Positions 50,467 through 59,528 of a DNA stretch of 64,000 bases are shown in pieces (position 1 is the first letter of the stretch; every line of letters begins with the position of its first letter). The notes under the pieces were generated by a model that was given only the letters and a program-made list of their open reading frames with translations, was not told the DNA's origin and made no database searches. Position numbers and translations under genes: made by a program. The stretch is from Saprospiraceae bacterium (GTDB lineage: Bacteria > Bacteroidota > Bacteroidia > Chitinophagales > Saprospiraceae). The stretch lies in the NCBI GenBank assembly GCA_021739645.1, contig JAIPBL010000023.1, positions 1 through 64,000 of the forward strand. The letters are read 5' to 3'.

Positions 50467-53400
50467 ATGCAACAAGATTTGCACCTCTCTCTCTCTCGTG
50501 CTTTTTTTAGACTTCTTTTGTTCTTGGTTATTATGGGGTTTTTCACCCAACATTCAATTGCGCAAGAATGGGACCTTGCCATCGAAACAAATAATATCAA
50601 TCCGTTTTCCAACTGTACGTGCATGACGCTCACCTTTACTATTATCAACCCGGATGACGACCCAATCAACTTCACCCTTGATTTTCTTCCTAAAATCGGT
50701 GCCTATGAATTCTGCGAGAATCCTGGATTTGTAAACACGAATGCCACCGTGGGGGGAATTCCTGGATTTGGTGGCTACAGTGCTGAACTTTGGCAGATGA
50801 CCGGAATTGCCATTCCTGCTTATGGCACTACTGTATTTACTGCTAGGGTCAAAGTCGTAGGCGCAGTGACGCCATTGTATAGGAGCATCGCAACCAGAGG
50901 GACTTCTGGTGGAGTAACAGGCGGCTTTGTAACCCTGCCTTCGATTGACCCTGTTTATGATGCAGTTATCATAGGCGTTGACCCATCGTCGGTGACTACT
51001 TTGTCGTTATTGCCCACAGGTGGCATCAACCAACTACCTGCCCCTCCCGGCAATACTGGAAGGGACGTAATCATCAATGGCAAGTTCAATGTGGACGTTG
51101 ACTATACTTTTAGCAGCCTGACCCGTATCTACATGGCACCAGGCTCGTCCATCAACGTTACGGCAGACTTCTTTACGCTGATGGACAAAACCACCATTCG
51201 AGCCTGCGACCAACCTTGGAAAGGCATTGACGTGCAGCAGGGAGCAACACTCATCCTTGACGGGGTGAGTGGAGCGAATGGAGATGTGAACATCATGGAT
51301 GCCGAAATAGCTGTGGAGGCCAATGCGCCTCTTGCTGCGGTGGGAGCACATGGTGTTAAATTCAAGAACAACGGAATTGGCATTTCTTCTTCGGGAGGCA
51401 CTGGCTGGTATTTTGACATCGAAGATAACCTTTTCACTGCTGATGATCATGCCCAGTTGACCGCTATTGCTGGTGTCCGTGCTAACAACATGTCCCAAAA
51501 TTTGACAATACTTCGCAACAAGTTCGAAAACTCCAGCTTTGGGATATGGGGCACCAACACAACGCTCAGTGTGTACCAGAACACATTCAATGCCATTTCA
51601 GACATTGGAATATTGGCTGAATGCGATAACAATTCCTTGCGTTGGCTATCCCAAGAGGGGCTAGGCCAAAATAACGCATCCTTCAAAGATTGCTTCATGG
51701 GCATCGGCGTCATAAACATGGAAGTATCCGCTCAAAACAACCTGATGGAGGAAGTGAACCGGGGCATTTCCTTGAGGCAGGGCATATTTAAGGACGCTCT
51801 CATTATAGACAACACTATCCATGCAGAACGCATTGGCATTAGTGTCAACAATTGGACGCCACGGACTAAATACAACCGTTTCAGGGTAGAGAACAATACC
51901 GTAGCGATAGATGGCAATAGCAGCGAAGGCGCAGGTATCTGGCTGGAAAACCTGAACACCAATAGGGACTCTAGGGTTTACAACAATACCATTAACCTTA
52001 ATGACGCTAGGTACGGCATCTACTGTAATACCCTGACCGGCACCCTCTTGGCCGACAACCTCATCAACATGAACAAGTCGCAGACCATGGAAGGTATCAA
52101 CCTCGAAAACGTCTTCTCCAACGACGTCTATTGCAACGGAATCAACGGTTCGGACATCAACGCCGAACAGGACGGCATCAGAGTGGCCACCTCCTCCAAT
52201 GTCGTACTGAACTGCAACACTTCCGACAACACCGAGCGGGCCATCCACTACGACGGGCAAAACCTGCCCATCCGCATGATTTCCAATTTCTTCAACACCC
52301 ACAATCGGGCTGTGCAGTACGAGGCAGGAACGCTTACTGGTGTTCAATCCCATCATGGCAACCGTTGGCTCACCGATTTGCAAATACCCAATTTTGGGGT
52401 GTGGCATAAGGGGAGTGATATTGATATTAATGGATGTAAAATACTGTTTGATGGCAACGACGAACCGGTACCGGGCCAAGTACAGTTACGCTGCTCAGAA
52501 GATACGAGCCAGCCAATCAGCATTTTTACGGACCAATTAGGCAACACCCTCTCCTGCGTCACAGCTTCTTGCCCACCTTCATTGGAAGGCTTTACCGACC
52601 CCGGCAATGATGCTGATGCCACGGTGGCTGCTGGCAACTACGTGCCAAGCGGCTCCTACCCAAATGCACAGGCATGGGTGGCCAAACGACAGCTCTACCG
52701 CAGGCTTTTGGCTACGCCCGACTTGCTGACATCTAGTGCCAGCAACCAAAACTTCTTCAACACCAATGCCAACACCACCGTGGGCAAGTTTTCGGGAGTG
52801 CTGGCCGCCATGGATGCCATGAATACCATGAGCGCCAATACCCAGTCGCAGCTTGACTCCAACCAGACCAGCCTCGATGCCAAGCTCGACGACCTGACCG
52901 CCGTGGACGCCCAACTGGCTGACAACCCCACGCCACAGCAGCAGGCCAGCTTGGCGGCACAACAGCAGACCCTTCGTGGTGACATCTCGAATCTTCAATC
53001 CGCACAGGATGGACTGCTCCAATCCGTCCTCTCTGACCGCCAGTCAACTGCCAACCAGTGGCTGACCACCAACAATGCCATCAATGCAGTAGAAGAATTC
53101 GAACTAATGCAGCAGCAGGTGAACGCCATTGCGCTGGCGAACATCGTCAACGGCGCCACCGAGCTTACCCCCACTCAGCAAAGCACACTCAGCGCCATCG
53201 CCAATACCTGCCCTTATCGGGGAGGTGCAGTTTCTATCATCAACCTGACAGGCCAGACAGTCTTACAAGAAAAATTGGCCACTGAAACAACAAGCCTACA
53301 ATTGAATACTTCCACTCTGCCAAATGGCATTTATTTCGTGTTATCAAGTGACAAGCTGAATGCCAGCACCATTTCTCAGCGTTTAGTGATTTTAAGATAA
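50467..53400 (+). CDS. T9SS type A cargo, parallel beta-helix, shortened sorting domain
   Basis: 977 residues from the ATG at 50467, with a hydrophobic signal ('FFRLLLFLVIMGFFTQHSIAQ'). Residues about 40-200 form a beta sandwich-like region. Residues about 215-670 form a right-handed parallel beta-helix (repeats such as 'NNTVAIDGNSSEGAGIWLENL', 'NLNDARYGIYCNTLTGTLLADNLINM', 'NLPIRMISNFF'). Residues about 800-920 are helical and glutamine-rich ('DSNQTSLDAKLDDLTAVDAQL'). The C-terminal 'IINLTGQTVLQEKL...LPNGIYFVL...RLVILR' is only the second half of a T9SS domain, joined directly to 'AIANTCPYRGG', which in relatives precedes the full domain by over 100 residues. An upstream ATG (50435) in another frame would give 'MKKTINHLMEKC...' if one CT unit were lost from (CT)6. 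Confidence 0.85.
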   Translation: MQQDLHLSLSRAFFRLLLFLVIMGFFTQHSIAQEWDLAIETNNINPFSNCTCMTLTFTIINPDDDPINFTLDFLPKIGAYEFCENPGFVNTNATVGGIPGFGGYSAELWQMTGIAIPAYGTTVFTARVKVVGAVTPLYRSIATRGTSGGVTGGFVTLPSIDPVYDAVIIGVDPSSVTTLSLLPTGGINQLPAPPGNTGRDVIINGKFNVDVDYTFSSLTRIYMAPGSSINVTADFFTLMDKTTIRACDQPWKGIDVQQGATLILDGVSGANGDVNIMDAEIAVEANAPLAAVGAHGVKFKNNGIGISSSGGTGWYFDIEDNLFTADDHAQLTAIAGVRANNMSQNLTILRNKFENSSFGIWGTNTTLSVYQNTFNAISDIGILAECDNNSLRWLSQEGLGQNNASFKDCFMGIGVINMEVSAQNNLMEEVNRGISLRQGIFKDALIIDNTIHAERIGISVNNWTPRTKYNRFRVENNTVAIDGNSSEGAGIWLENLNTNRDSRVYNNTINLNDARYGIYCNTLTGTLLADNLINMNKSQTMEGINLENVFSNDVYCNGINGSDINAEQDGIRVATSSNVVLNCNTSDNTERAIHYDGQNLPIRMISNFFNTHNRAVQYEAGTLTGVQSHHGNRWLTDLQIPNFGVWHKGSDIDINGCKILFDGNDEPVPGQVQLRCSEDTSQPISIFTDQLGNTLSCVTASCPPSLEGFTDPGNDADATVAAGNYVPSGSYPNAQAWVAKRQLYRRLLATPDLLTSSASNQNFFNTNANTTVGKFSGVLAAMDAMNTMSANTQSQLDSNQTSLDAKLDDLTAVDAQLADNPTPQQQASLAAQQQTLRGDISNLQSAQDGLLQSVLSDRQSTANQWLTTNNAINAVEEFELMQQQVNAIALANIVNGATELTPTQQSTLSAIANTCPYRGGAVSIINLTGQTVLQEKLATETTSLQLNTSTLPNGIYFVLSSDKLNASTISQRLVILR
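50485..50497 (+). repeat. (CT)6 simple repeat in the signal-peptide coding region
   Basis: Six CT units plus C. Loss of one unit would join the upstream ATG (50435) to the cargo frame. Confidence 0.85.
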
Positions 53401-53462
53401 TCAACCATTCATTTTGGCCCATGCCTTTAACTAGGCATGGGCTATTTTTCAATGCCCAAATT

Positions 53463-54980
53463 ATGCTACGATTTATTTTCTTTTGTATCTTCTTGGTTGT
53501 GTTCTCAATCAACAATTATGCACAGTATAAGCACGATTATATCTGGCTCTTTGGCGACCCTATCACAGAACCCAGTGAATATAACGGGATTACAGTCTTT
53601 GATTTCAACGGCGATACCTTGAATATCACTAAGCAATGGGAGGGAATGTGGATGTATGCAAGTAATGTGAGTATTTCCAATACCTTTGGTGAGCTTCAGT
53701 TTTATTCCAACGGGTGTAAAGTATTTTCGAAAAATAATCAATTAATGATGAATGGTAGTGGATTAAGCCCAGGTGATGCTTATCTAAGCGGGTTCTGCCC
53801 AGATGTAGGTGTTCCAGTTCCTAAAGGCATGATAGCCTTACCATTTCCAAACCATCCCGATAAGTATTATTTAATTAATCAAAGTCCAGAAACTGGACTA
53901 CCAGGTGATTTTAGCTACTATATAGGTTACTTATACAGTGCGGTAATTGATATGTCCAGCAATAATGGGTTAGGTGAAGTACAAGTTAAAAACCAAGTAA
54001 TATTACACGATACTTTATTTTCAAACCTACATGCCGTCAAGCATGCCAATGCACAAGACTGGTGGATTGTATTATCCAAATCCAACAGAAATGTTTACTA
54101 TAAGGTTTTACTCACTGAGAATGGAATTGATAGTATACAATCACAGGAAATAGGCATCGCCCCAGACCCCTATTACAGTGGCAGCGGCCAGTCCAGCTTC
54201 TCTCCCGATGGAACTAAGTATGCCCGAGTTGACAAAAAAAATCAGGTGACCATGTTCGACTTCGACCGGGCGACAGGGGAATTGAGCAACTTTCAGCAAA
54301 TCGTGGCGGACACACAGGCGTTCTGGACCAGCCTTTCTTTCTCCCCCAACTCCCGCTTCCTCTACATCAGCACCACCTGGAAGCTCTGGCAGTTTGATAT
54401 GCTGGCCCCTAACATTCAGGCTTCCAAGGTGTTGATTGATGAATATGATGGCTTCACCTATCTCGACCAGCCCATGATATTTTACCTAATGCAACTCGCA
54501 CCCGATTGCAAGATTTACATGATTGGCTCCAATGGCACCAAATTTCTACATGTCATCGAACACCCTGACGAACCGGGCCTTGCCTGCGACTTCAGGCAGC
54601 ATGGCCTGGAGCTACCCGCCATCAACAATGGCAGCATCCCAAACTTCCCCAACTACCGCCTCGGCACGGAGTACCCGGTATGTGACAGCAGCATCGTGTA
54701 CACTGCCAGCGGCTTCACACTGCCTCCTGTGCAGGAGGTGCAGGTATGGCCGAACCCGGCCAGTAATGAGCTGAACCTGGAATTCAGTACAATCACAGGA
54801 AAGCCCGTCCGTTTCCGGCTCTTCGACGCCACCGGGCAGCTGGCGAGGGAATGGAAGCTGGAAGGAAGCCAGACACAAAGCCTAAACCTCCACGGTCTGA
54901 CCGCTGGGTTGTACTTTTGGCAATTGAACACAGTGGAGGGCCTGCCCTTGGACAAGGGGAAGCTGGTCATTGTAAAATGA
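53463..54980 (+). CDS. T9SS type A cargo, WD40/propeller-like (paralogue A)
   Basis: About 505 residues from the ATG at 53463 ('MLRFIFFCIFLVVFSINNYAQ'). The body is a propeller-like domain shared with the next gene: 'YIWLFGDP', 'KGMIALPFPNHPDKYYLINQS', 'VIDMSSNNGLGEVQVKNQVI', 'AVKHANAQDWWIVL', 'SSFSPDGTKYARVDKKN', 'SFSPNSRFLYISTTWKL', 'QLAPDCKIYMIGSNGTKFLHVI' and 'NGSIPNFPNYRLG'. The T9SS domain is the last 85 residues ('VQVWPNPASNELNLEFS...GLYFWQL'). The first 750 bases are AT-rich and the remainder is GC-rich. The function is unknown; the domain resembles cell-surface proteins with 'FSPNSRFLY' repeats widespread in Saprospiraceae. Confidence 0.85.
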   Translation: MLRFIFFCIFLVVFSINNYAQYKHDYIWLFGDPITEPSEYNGITVFDFNGDTLNITKQWEGMWMYASNVSISNTFGELQFYSNGCKVFSKNNQLMMNGSGLSPGDAYLSGFCPDVGVPVPKGMIALPFPNHPDKYYLINQSPETGLPGDFSYYIGYLYSAVIDMSSNNGLGEVQVKNQVILHDTLFSNLHAVKHANAQDWWIVLSKSNRNVYYKVLLTENGIDSIQSQEIGIAPDPYYSGSGQSSFSPDGTKYARVDKKNQVTMFDFDRATGELSNFQQIVADTQAFWTSLSFSPNSRFLYISTTWKLWQFDMLAPNIQASKVLIDEYDGFTYLDQPMIFYLMQLAPDCKIYMIGSNGTKFLHVIEHPDEPGLACDFRQHGLELPAINNGSIPNFPNYRLGTEYPVCDSSIVYTASGFTLPPVQEVQVWPNPASNELNLEFSTITGKPVRFRLFDATGQLAREWKLEGSQTQSLNLHGLTAGLYFWQLNTVEGLPLDKGKLVIVK

Positions 54981-55103
54981 AAGGATATGGAACTATCAGA
55001 ATTGGGAAATGCACGGCTTGGAAAGTTGCAAACTTTCCAGAACGGCGGTTTTGGGGACGGAGGTACACTTGGCACAGCAGGGGCCATTTTCAATGTAAAG
55101 TGT

Positions 55104-56636
55104 ATGTCACGATTAGGACTAATCTTCCTCCTATTATTGGGAGCTTCAAATACAATTTATTCACAAGATAAATTTGACTACGTATGGCTCTTCGGCAGGT
55201 ATGAGGAAGATACTACTAGTATATACCAGTTTGGAGGCTCACGGATAGATTTCAATTTCAACCCACCTGAGATTTCTTATTTCGATATTCCTGTGGATTT
55301 TGATTTTAATGAAACCTCAATGGTATGTGATTCTACAGGAAACCTTCAATTATACACCGATGGCTGTAGTATTGTCAACTATGACAATTTGCTTGTAGAA
55401 AACGGGGACTCCATTAATCCTGGGGAAGTATATGATGAATGGTGTGCGCTTGGATATGGGTACCCTTCAACCCAGTGCAGTATGGCATTGCCAAAACCCG
55501 GCTCTGACCATATTTATTATCTTTTTCATATTGGCATAGATGAAAGTCTCTACACAAGGTATTTTCAATATACAGTAGCGGATATGAGTAAAAACAATGG
55601 TCTTGGGGAAGTTTTGGTGAAAAACCAACCAATATTTGACACCATTCATTTCGCTCAGCAGATGACGGCGGTGCGGCATGCCAATGGCAGGGACTGGTGG
55701 TTGGTGTTGCCTTACGGCACGGTTGACTTTGAAAATGGCAGCTCCAATCGATACTTCAAGTTCCTGTTTTCGCCCCAAGGAATTACAGGCCCAATAGAGC
55801 AGGACATCGGTGATGGTTGGGGGGCAGAATACTACAGCGGCCAAGCCACCTTTTCCCCAGACGGTAGCAAGTACGTGCGGCTGAACCCCACCCAAGGGAT
55901 GCGGATATTCGACTTTGACCGATGCACGGGCGAGCTTTCGAATCCCAAAGCCATCTATTTCCCAAACGACACACTAACTTCGTGCGGGGTGTCATTTTCG
56001 CCCAATTCAAGATTCCTCTATGCCTCTTTGGGAAGCAAGCTTGTTCAATACGATACATGGAGCACAAACATTGAGGCATCAAGAGTAATAGTTGCAGTGT
56101 ATGACGGTTTTATGTCGCCATTGTGGACAAGGTTCTACCAGCACATGCTGGCGCCCAATGGCAAGATTTATATCACCGTCCCCAATAGTGCCAACGTACT
56201 GCATATTATACACCACCCAAACTGGCAAGGGCTGGCTTGCGAGGTGGAGCAACATGGCGTCGCCCTGCCTACAATACACGACTGGAACATCCCCAATTTC
56301 CCGCATTTCCGGCTGTACGATGTGCCCGGCAGCATCTGCGATTCATTGGGCATCAATACGCCCACAGAGGAAGCGGTAACACAGGCCATGCAGGCCAAGC
56401 TTTGGCCGAACCCAGCAAGTGAGATGGTCAACGTCACCCTGCATGGAACCCTAGCCAAGCCAGCCACTTTCCACCTCTTCGACCCATTGGGCCGAGAGGT
56501 CAAGCGAACGGCTTTGTCAGCAGGGCAACAGGAGTCGGAGGTCGGGCTGGCGGGTGTGCCGCCGGGAATGTACTTTTGGAGGGTGGAAAGCCAAGGCAAA
56601 TTAGTCGGCAGCGGAAAAATTGCCGTTCTTCGCTGA
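55104..56636 (+). CDS. T9SS type A cargo, WD40/propeller-like (paralogue B)
   Basis: About 510 residues from the ATG at 55104 ('MSRLGLIFLLLLGASNTIYSQ'). The longer frame from 54987 would put 39 residues without signal character first. It repeats the paralogue A motifs: 'DYVWLFGRY', 'SMALPKPGSDHIYYLFHIG', 'VADMSKNNGLGEVLVKNQPI', 'TAVRHANGRDWWLVLP', 'ATFSPDGSKYVRLNPTQGMRIFDFDRCTGELSN', 'SFSPNSRFLYASLG' and 'MLAPNGKIYITVPNSANVLHII'. The T9SS tail is 'AKLWPNPASEMVNVTLHG...GMYFWRVESQ'. The last 120 bases are nearly identical to the remnant at 49598-49717. Like paralogue A, the first third is AT-rich. It is a tandem duplicate; the 123-bp spacer has a GGAAAGTT/AACTTTCC palindrome. Confidence 0.86.
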   Translation: MSRLGLIFLLLLGASNTIYSQDKFDYVWLFGRYEEDTTSIYQFGGSRIDFNFNPPEISYFDIPVDFDFNETSMVCDSTGNLQLYTDGCSIVNYDNLLVENGDSINPGEVYDEWCALGYGYPSTQCSMALPKPGSDHIYYLFHIGIDESLYTRYFQYTVADMSKNNGLGEVLVKNQPIFDTIHFAQQMTAVRHANGRDWWLVLPYGTVDFENGSSNRYFKFLFSPQGITGPIEQDIGDGWGAEYYSGQATFSPDGSKYVRLNPTQGMRIFDFDRCTGELSNPKAIYFPNDTLTSCGVSFSPNSRFLYASLGSKLVQYDTWSTNIEASRVIVAVYDGFMSPLWTRFYQHMLAPNGKIYITVPNSANVLHIIHHPNWQGLACEVEQHGVALPTIHDWNIPNFPHFRLYDVPGSICDSLGINTPTEEAVTQAMQAKLWPNPASEMVNVTLHGTLAKPATFHLFDPLGREVKRTALSAGQQESEVGLAGVPPGMYFWRVESQGKLVGSGKIAVLR

Positions 56637-56683
56637 CTTCAACCCCCATTTTCTGTGTACGTTTGCCCAAAACAACCCACGCC

Positions 56684-59518
56684 GTGAAACTCATCTTCGG
56701 TCTCCAACTCGACAACCCATCCCTCCCCCGGCCCGATACCGAGGCGGGTGTCCACTACGTCGGCCCAAAGGGTTTGCTGGCGCTGTTTGAAACCTGGCAC
56801 GGCCTCGGCGGGCATCCCAACGACATCGACTACCTCCGCACCGAGCAGTACCGACAGGCGTTGCTCATTCATTTAGCGGATGCTGCGGCTCCGGTGTTTT
56901 ACCAAAAATCCTTCGAAGCAGACCCCTTCACCACCGCTGCCGACCTCTGTTCCCGCCGTGACGAACTGTTGCTGGCAGGTTGGGATTTTCAAAAAAAGAC
57001 CGATACCCCGCCCCGCCTTGCTACCATCGCCGAAATCGAAGCAATTTTTCAAACCGACCCTGAAGTTCACCACCTCGACCCCGGCTTCGCTGACCGTTTC
57101 GATGCCGTGCTGCGGGCACTCAATGTCCACTCGACCAATTTATCCGAGATTTGGGTAAACGAGCCGCTCGACCTGATGCCCCAGCATTTTCAGCGGTTTT
57201 TTGAAAAATTGGCAGAAACAGCAGCCCTCGAAATCCAGCAACTCCCCCTGCCCGAACTGCCCACCGAGGCTACGACTGACCTCCAAAAATTCCAAACCCG
57301 CTTCTCCGCCGCCCCGACCAAAACCAAGGAAACACTCCAAAACGACGGTTCCCTGCTCCTGCTCCAAGCCCGCCGCTCCAGCGAGGCAGCAGCCTGGGTG
57401 GCGCAGTTGGTGAGGGTGAAATTGGGAATTGGGAAATCGAAGATTCACGCTAGTAAATGGGGGAATTGGGGAATTGGGGGCGAACCCATTCCCCAATTTC
57501 CCCATTCCCCAATTCCCCAATTCCCAACCTTCCTAATTCCCGAAAAATCCAGAACCCTCGACATGGCCCTTATCCAAGAGGGGCAGCCGAGCCTCGGCAT
57601 CCAGAGCACGTCACTGGCCAGGCCAACTTTACAGGTGCTGAAATTGGTGACGGCCTTCCTCTGGGAGCCCGTGAACCCTTTCCATATCCTCGAATTTGTG
57701 TCGCTGGCCGTGAAGCCGCTGGCCGACGACTTGGCCACGCTCATCGCCAACCAAGTGGCCGCAACGCCGGGCCTGCAGGGCGACGGCTGGTACGCCATGA
57801 TTAACCGATACTTCGAGGAACTCGCTGAAAACGAGCCACTTACGACGGTGAACGAACAGCGCAAGCAGTATAATTTCTGGTTCGAGCGGCGGCGCTACGA
57901 CATGGGAAGCAAGGTGCCGAAAGTCGAGGTGACAGCCATTTTCGACTATCTCCGGCAATGGGCGGTGCAGGCTTTTGAAGATGGGGGTGGACGAAACCAC
58001 TCGCTCATCGTGCTGAGCCAACAGGCCCGGCGGGTGTCAGAACTGTTGAACGCCCTGCCTGAACAAGAACTGACGCACCTCGAACTGGAGCGCATCGTCC
58101 GCACGATTTACGAGCCGTCGCCCGTGGTGCTGCAACCGCAAGAGGCGGGAAGCCTGCCCTACGTCCAGCATCCCGGAGCGTTCACCGGGGCGGTGGGCGA
58201 GGTGTGGTGGTGGAACTTCGTGCAGCAGGAGCAGCCGCATTTTTTCTCCAAATGGTCAAAAAGCGAGCGGGCTTGGCTGGCGCAAATGGGCGTACTGCCC
58301 GACACGCCGGAGCAGGAAAACGCCCGCCAACTCTGGCAACAGAGCCGCCCGGTGCTGGCTGCCACCGACCGCTTGGTACTGGTGCTGCCAGAATCGGTGG
58401 ACGGAACAGCTGCGAACCCACACCCGCTTTTCGGCGATTTGCAGGCGGCATTTTCCAACCTCGAAGCCATCACGCAGCAGGTGGGCGGCACAGCACAGGC
58501 GTTTGCGAAGCATTTTACCCTACCAACTTACGAACTGGTGGAACTGCGCCAACTGGGCAGGCCAGCACCGTTTTTGAAGATAAAAACCCGAGGCACCATG
58601 CAGCGGGAGCGGGAGTCGCTGACTAGTTTGGAGGCGCTTTTTTACTACCCGTACCAATGGTTTTTTAAGTACAAAATCCGGCTGAACAAGTCGAGCATCC
58701 TCAGCGTAGTGCCCGACAACACGCTGATGGGCAACTTGGCGCACCGGATTTTTGAGAAATTGCTGAAAGAAGACATCCACGCGATGAGCAAGGCCGAAGT
58801 GGAAAGCCGGGTGGAACAGGAGAGTCGCCGCCTGCTGGTGCGGGAAGGTGCGGTGCTGCTGATGTACGGCAGGGAACCAGACCGGGTGGCGTTTGTGAAC
58901 AAACTGAAATTTGCAGCATGGAGCCTCGTGACGCACATCCGGGACAACGGCTGGCGGGTGCTGGGCACGGAACAGCAGTTGGACGGCAGGTTTCCGCACG
59001 ACGACGAGTCCAGCCCGGAAGTCAGGGGCATCGCCGACTTGGTGCTGGAGCGGACAGACCCCAATGGGACAAGCGAATTGGCCGTGGTGGACATCAAGTG
59101 GCGGGGCAGCGGCTGGCGGGAGTCGGTCATCCGCAATGGCGAAGACCTGCAATTGGTGTTGTACGCCCGGCTTGTTTCACCGGAAAATGAATGGGCGCAC
59201 ACGGCCTATTTTATCGTGGAAAACGGCAAGCTGCTGGCTCGAAATTCCCGGGCGTTTCAAAATATCTCCCCCATCTCTCCGATGGACGACCACCGGGAGG
59301 TCAACGAGGGCATTCTTGCCCAAATGCACGCTACCTGGCAATGGCGAATGGCCCAGTTGTCCGAGGGCCTAATCGAAGTGCGATGCCGCCAAACCCTTGC
59401 CGCTATTGAGGGTACCTACGGCGAAGACCACGGGGCAGCAATGAGCAACCTGCTGGAAATGAAAGGCGAGGACGCCAAATACGACGATTACCGGGTGCTG
59501 ATAAATTTGATTGATTGA
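56684..59518 (+). CDS. PD-(D/E)XK nuclease family protein (AddB/RexB-like)
   Basis: About 944 residues from the GTG at 56684 ('VKLIFGLQLDNPSLPRP' read with Met). An ATG at 56576 would overlap the previous gene by 60 bases and lacks family character. The central part has the inactive helicase-like plan of AddB-type proteins. The C-terminal nuclease has 'TSLEALFYYPYQWFFKYKIRL', 'NTLMGNLAHRIFEKLL' (H motif), then 'VRGIADLVLERTD' and 'ELAVVDIKWRGSG' (the D and D-x-K catalytic pair), and 'NGEDLQLVLYARLV' (the Q/Y motif). By family it processes DNA ends for recombination with a UvrD/RecB-like partner, but no helicase gene is adjacent. Odd: an inverted repeat adds about 40 residues at 57420-57541 ('GNWGIGGEPIPQFPHSPIP'), in frame. 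Confidence 0.85.
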   Translation: MKLIFGLQLDNPSLPRPDTEAGVHYVGPKGLLALFETWHGLGGHPNDIDYLRTEQYRQALLIHLADAAAPVFYQKSFEADPFTTAADLCSRRDELLLAGWDFQKKTDTPPRLATIAEIEAIFQTDPEVHHLDPGFADRFDAVLRALNVHSTNLSEIWVNEPLDLMPQHFQRFFEKLAETAALEIQQLPLPELPTEATTDLQKFQTRFSAAPTKTKETLQNDGSLLLLQARRSSEAAAWVAQLVRVKLGIGKSKIHASKWGNWGIGGEPIPQFPHSPIPQFPTFLIPEKSRTLDMALIQEGQPSLGIQSTSLARPTLQVLKLVTAFLWEPVNPFHILEFVSLAVKPLADDLATLIANQVAATPGLQGDGWYAMINRYFEELAENEPLTTVNEQRKQYNFWFERRRYDMGSKVPKVEVTAIFDYLRQWAVQAFEDGGGRNHSLIVLSQQARRVSELLNALPEQELTHLELERIVRTIYEPSPVVLQPQEAGSLPYVQHPGAFTGAVGEVWWWNFVQQEQPHFFSKWSKSERAWLAQMGVLPDTPEQENARQLWQQSRPVLAATDRLVLVLPESVDGTAANPHPLFGDLQAAFSNLEAITQQVGGTAQAFAKHFTLPTYELVELRQLGRPAPFLKIKTRGTMQRERESLTSLEALFYYPYQWFFKYKIRLNKSSILSVVPDNTLMGNLAHRIFEKLLKEDIHAMSKAEVESRVEQESRRLLVREGAVLLMYGREPDRVAFVNKLKFAAWSLVTHIRDNGWRVLGTEQQLDGRFPHDDESSPEVRGIADLVLERTDPNGTSELAVVDIKWRGSGWRESVIRNGEDLQLVLYARLVSPENEWAHTAYFIVENGKLLARNSRAFQNISPISPMDDHREVNEGILAQMHATWQWRMAQLSEGLIEVRCRQTLAAIEGTYGEDHGAAMSNLLEMKGEDAKYDDYRVLINLID
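57420..57541. repeat. Octamer hairpin inserted in frame in the AddB-like gene
   Basis: Left arm: GGGAATT / GGGGAATT units (57420-57480). Right arm: CCCCAATT / CCCCATT units (57484-57541). The arms are reverse complements with a 7-8-base period and no stop codon in the coding frame. The encoded residues are low complexity (Pro, Gly, Trp, Ile). Confidence 0.9.
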
Positions 59519-59528
59519 CATCAACATT

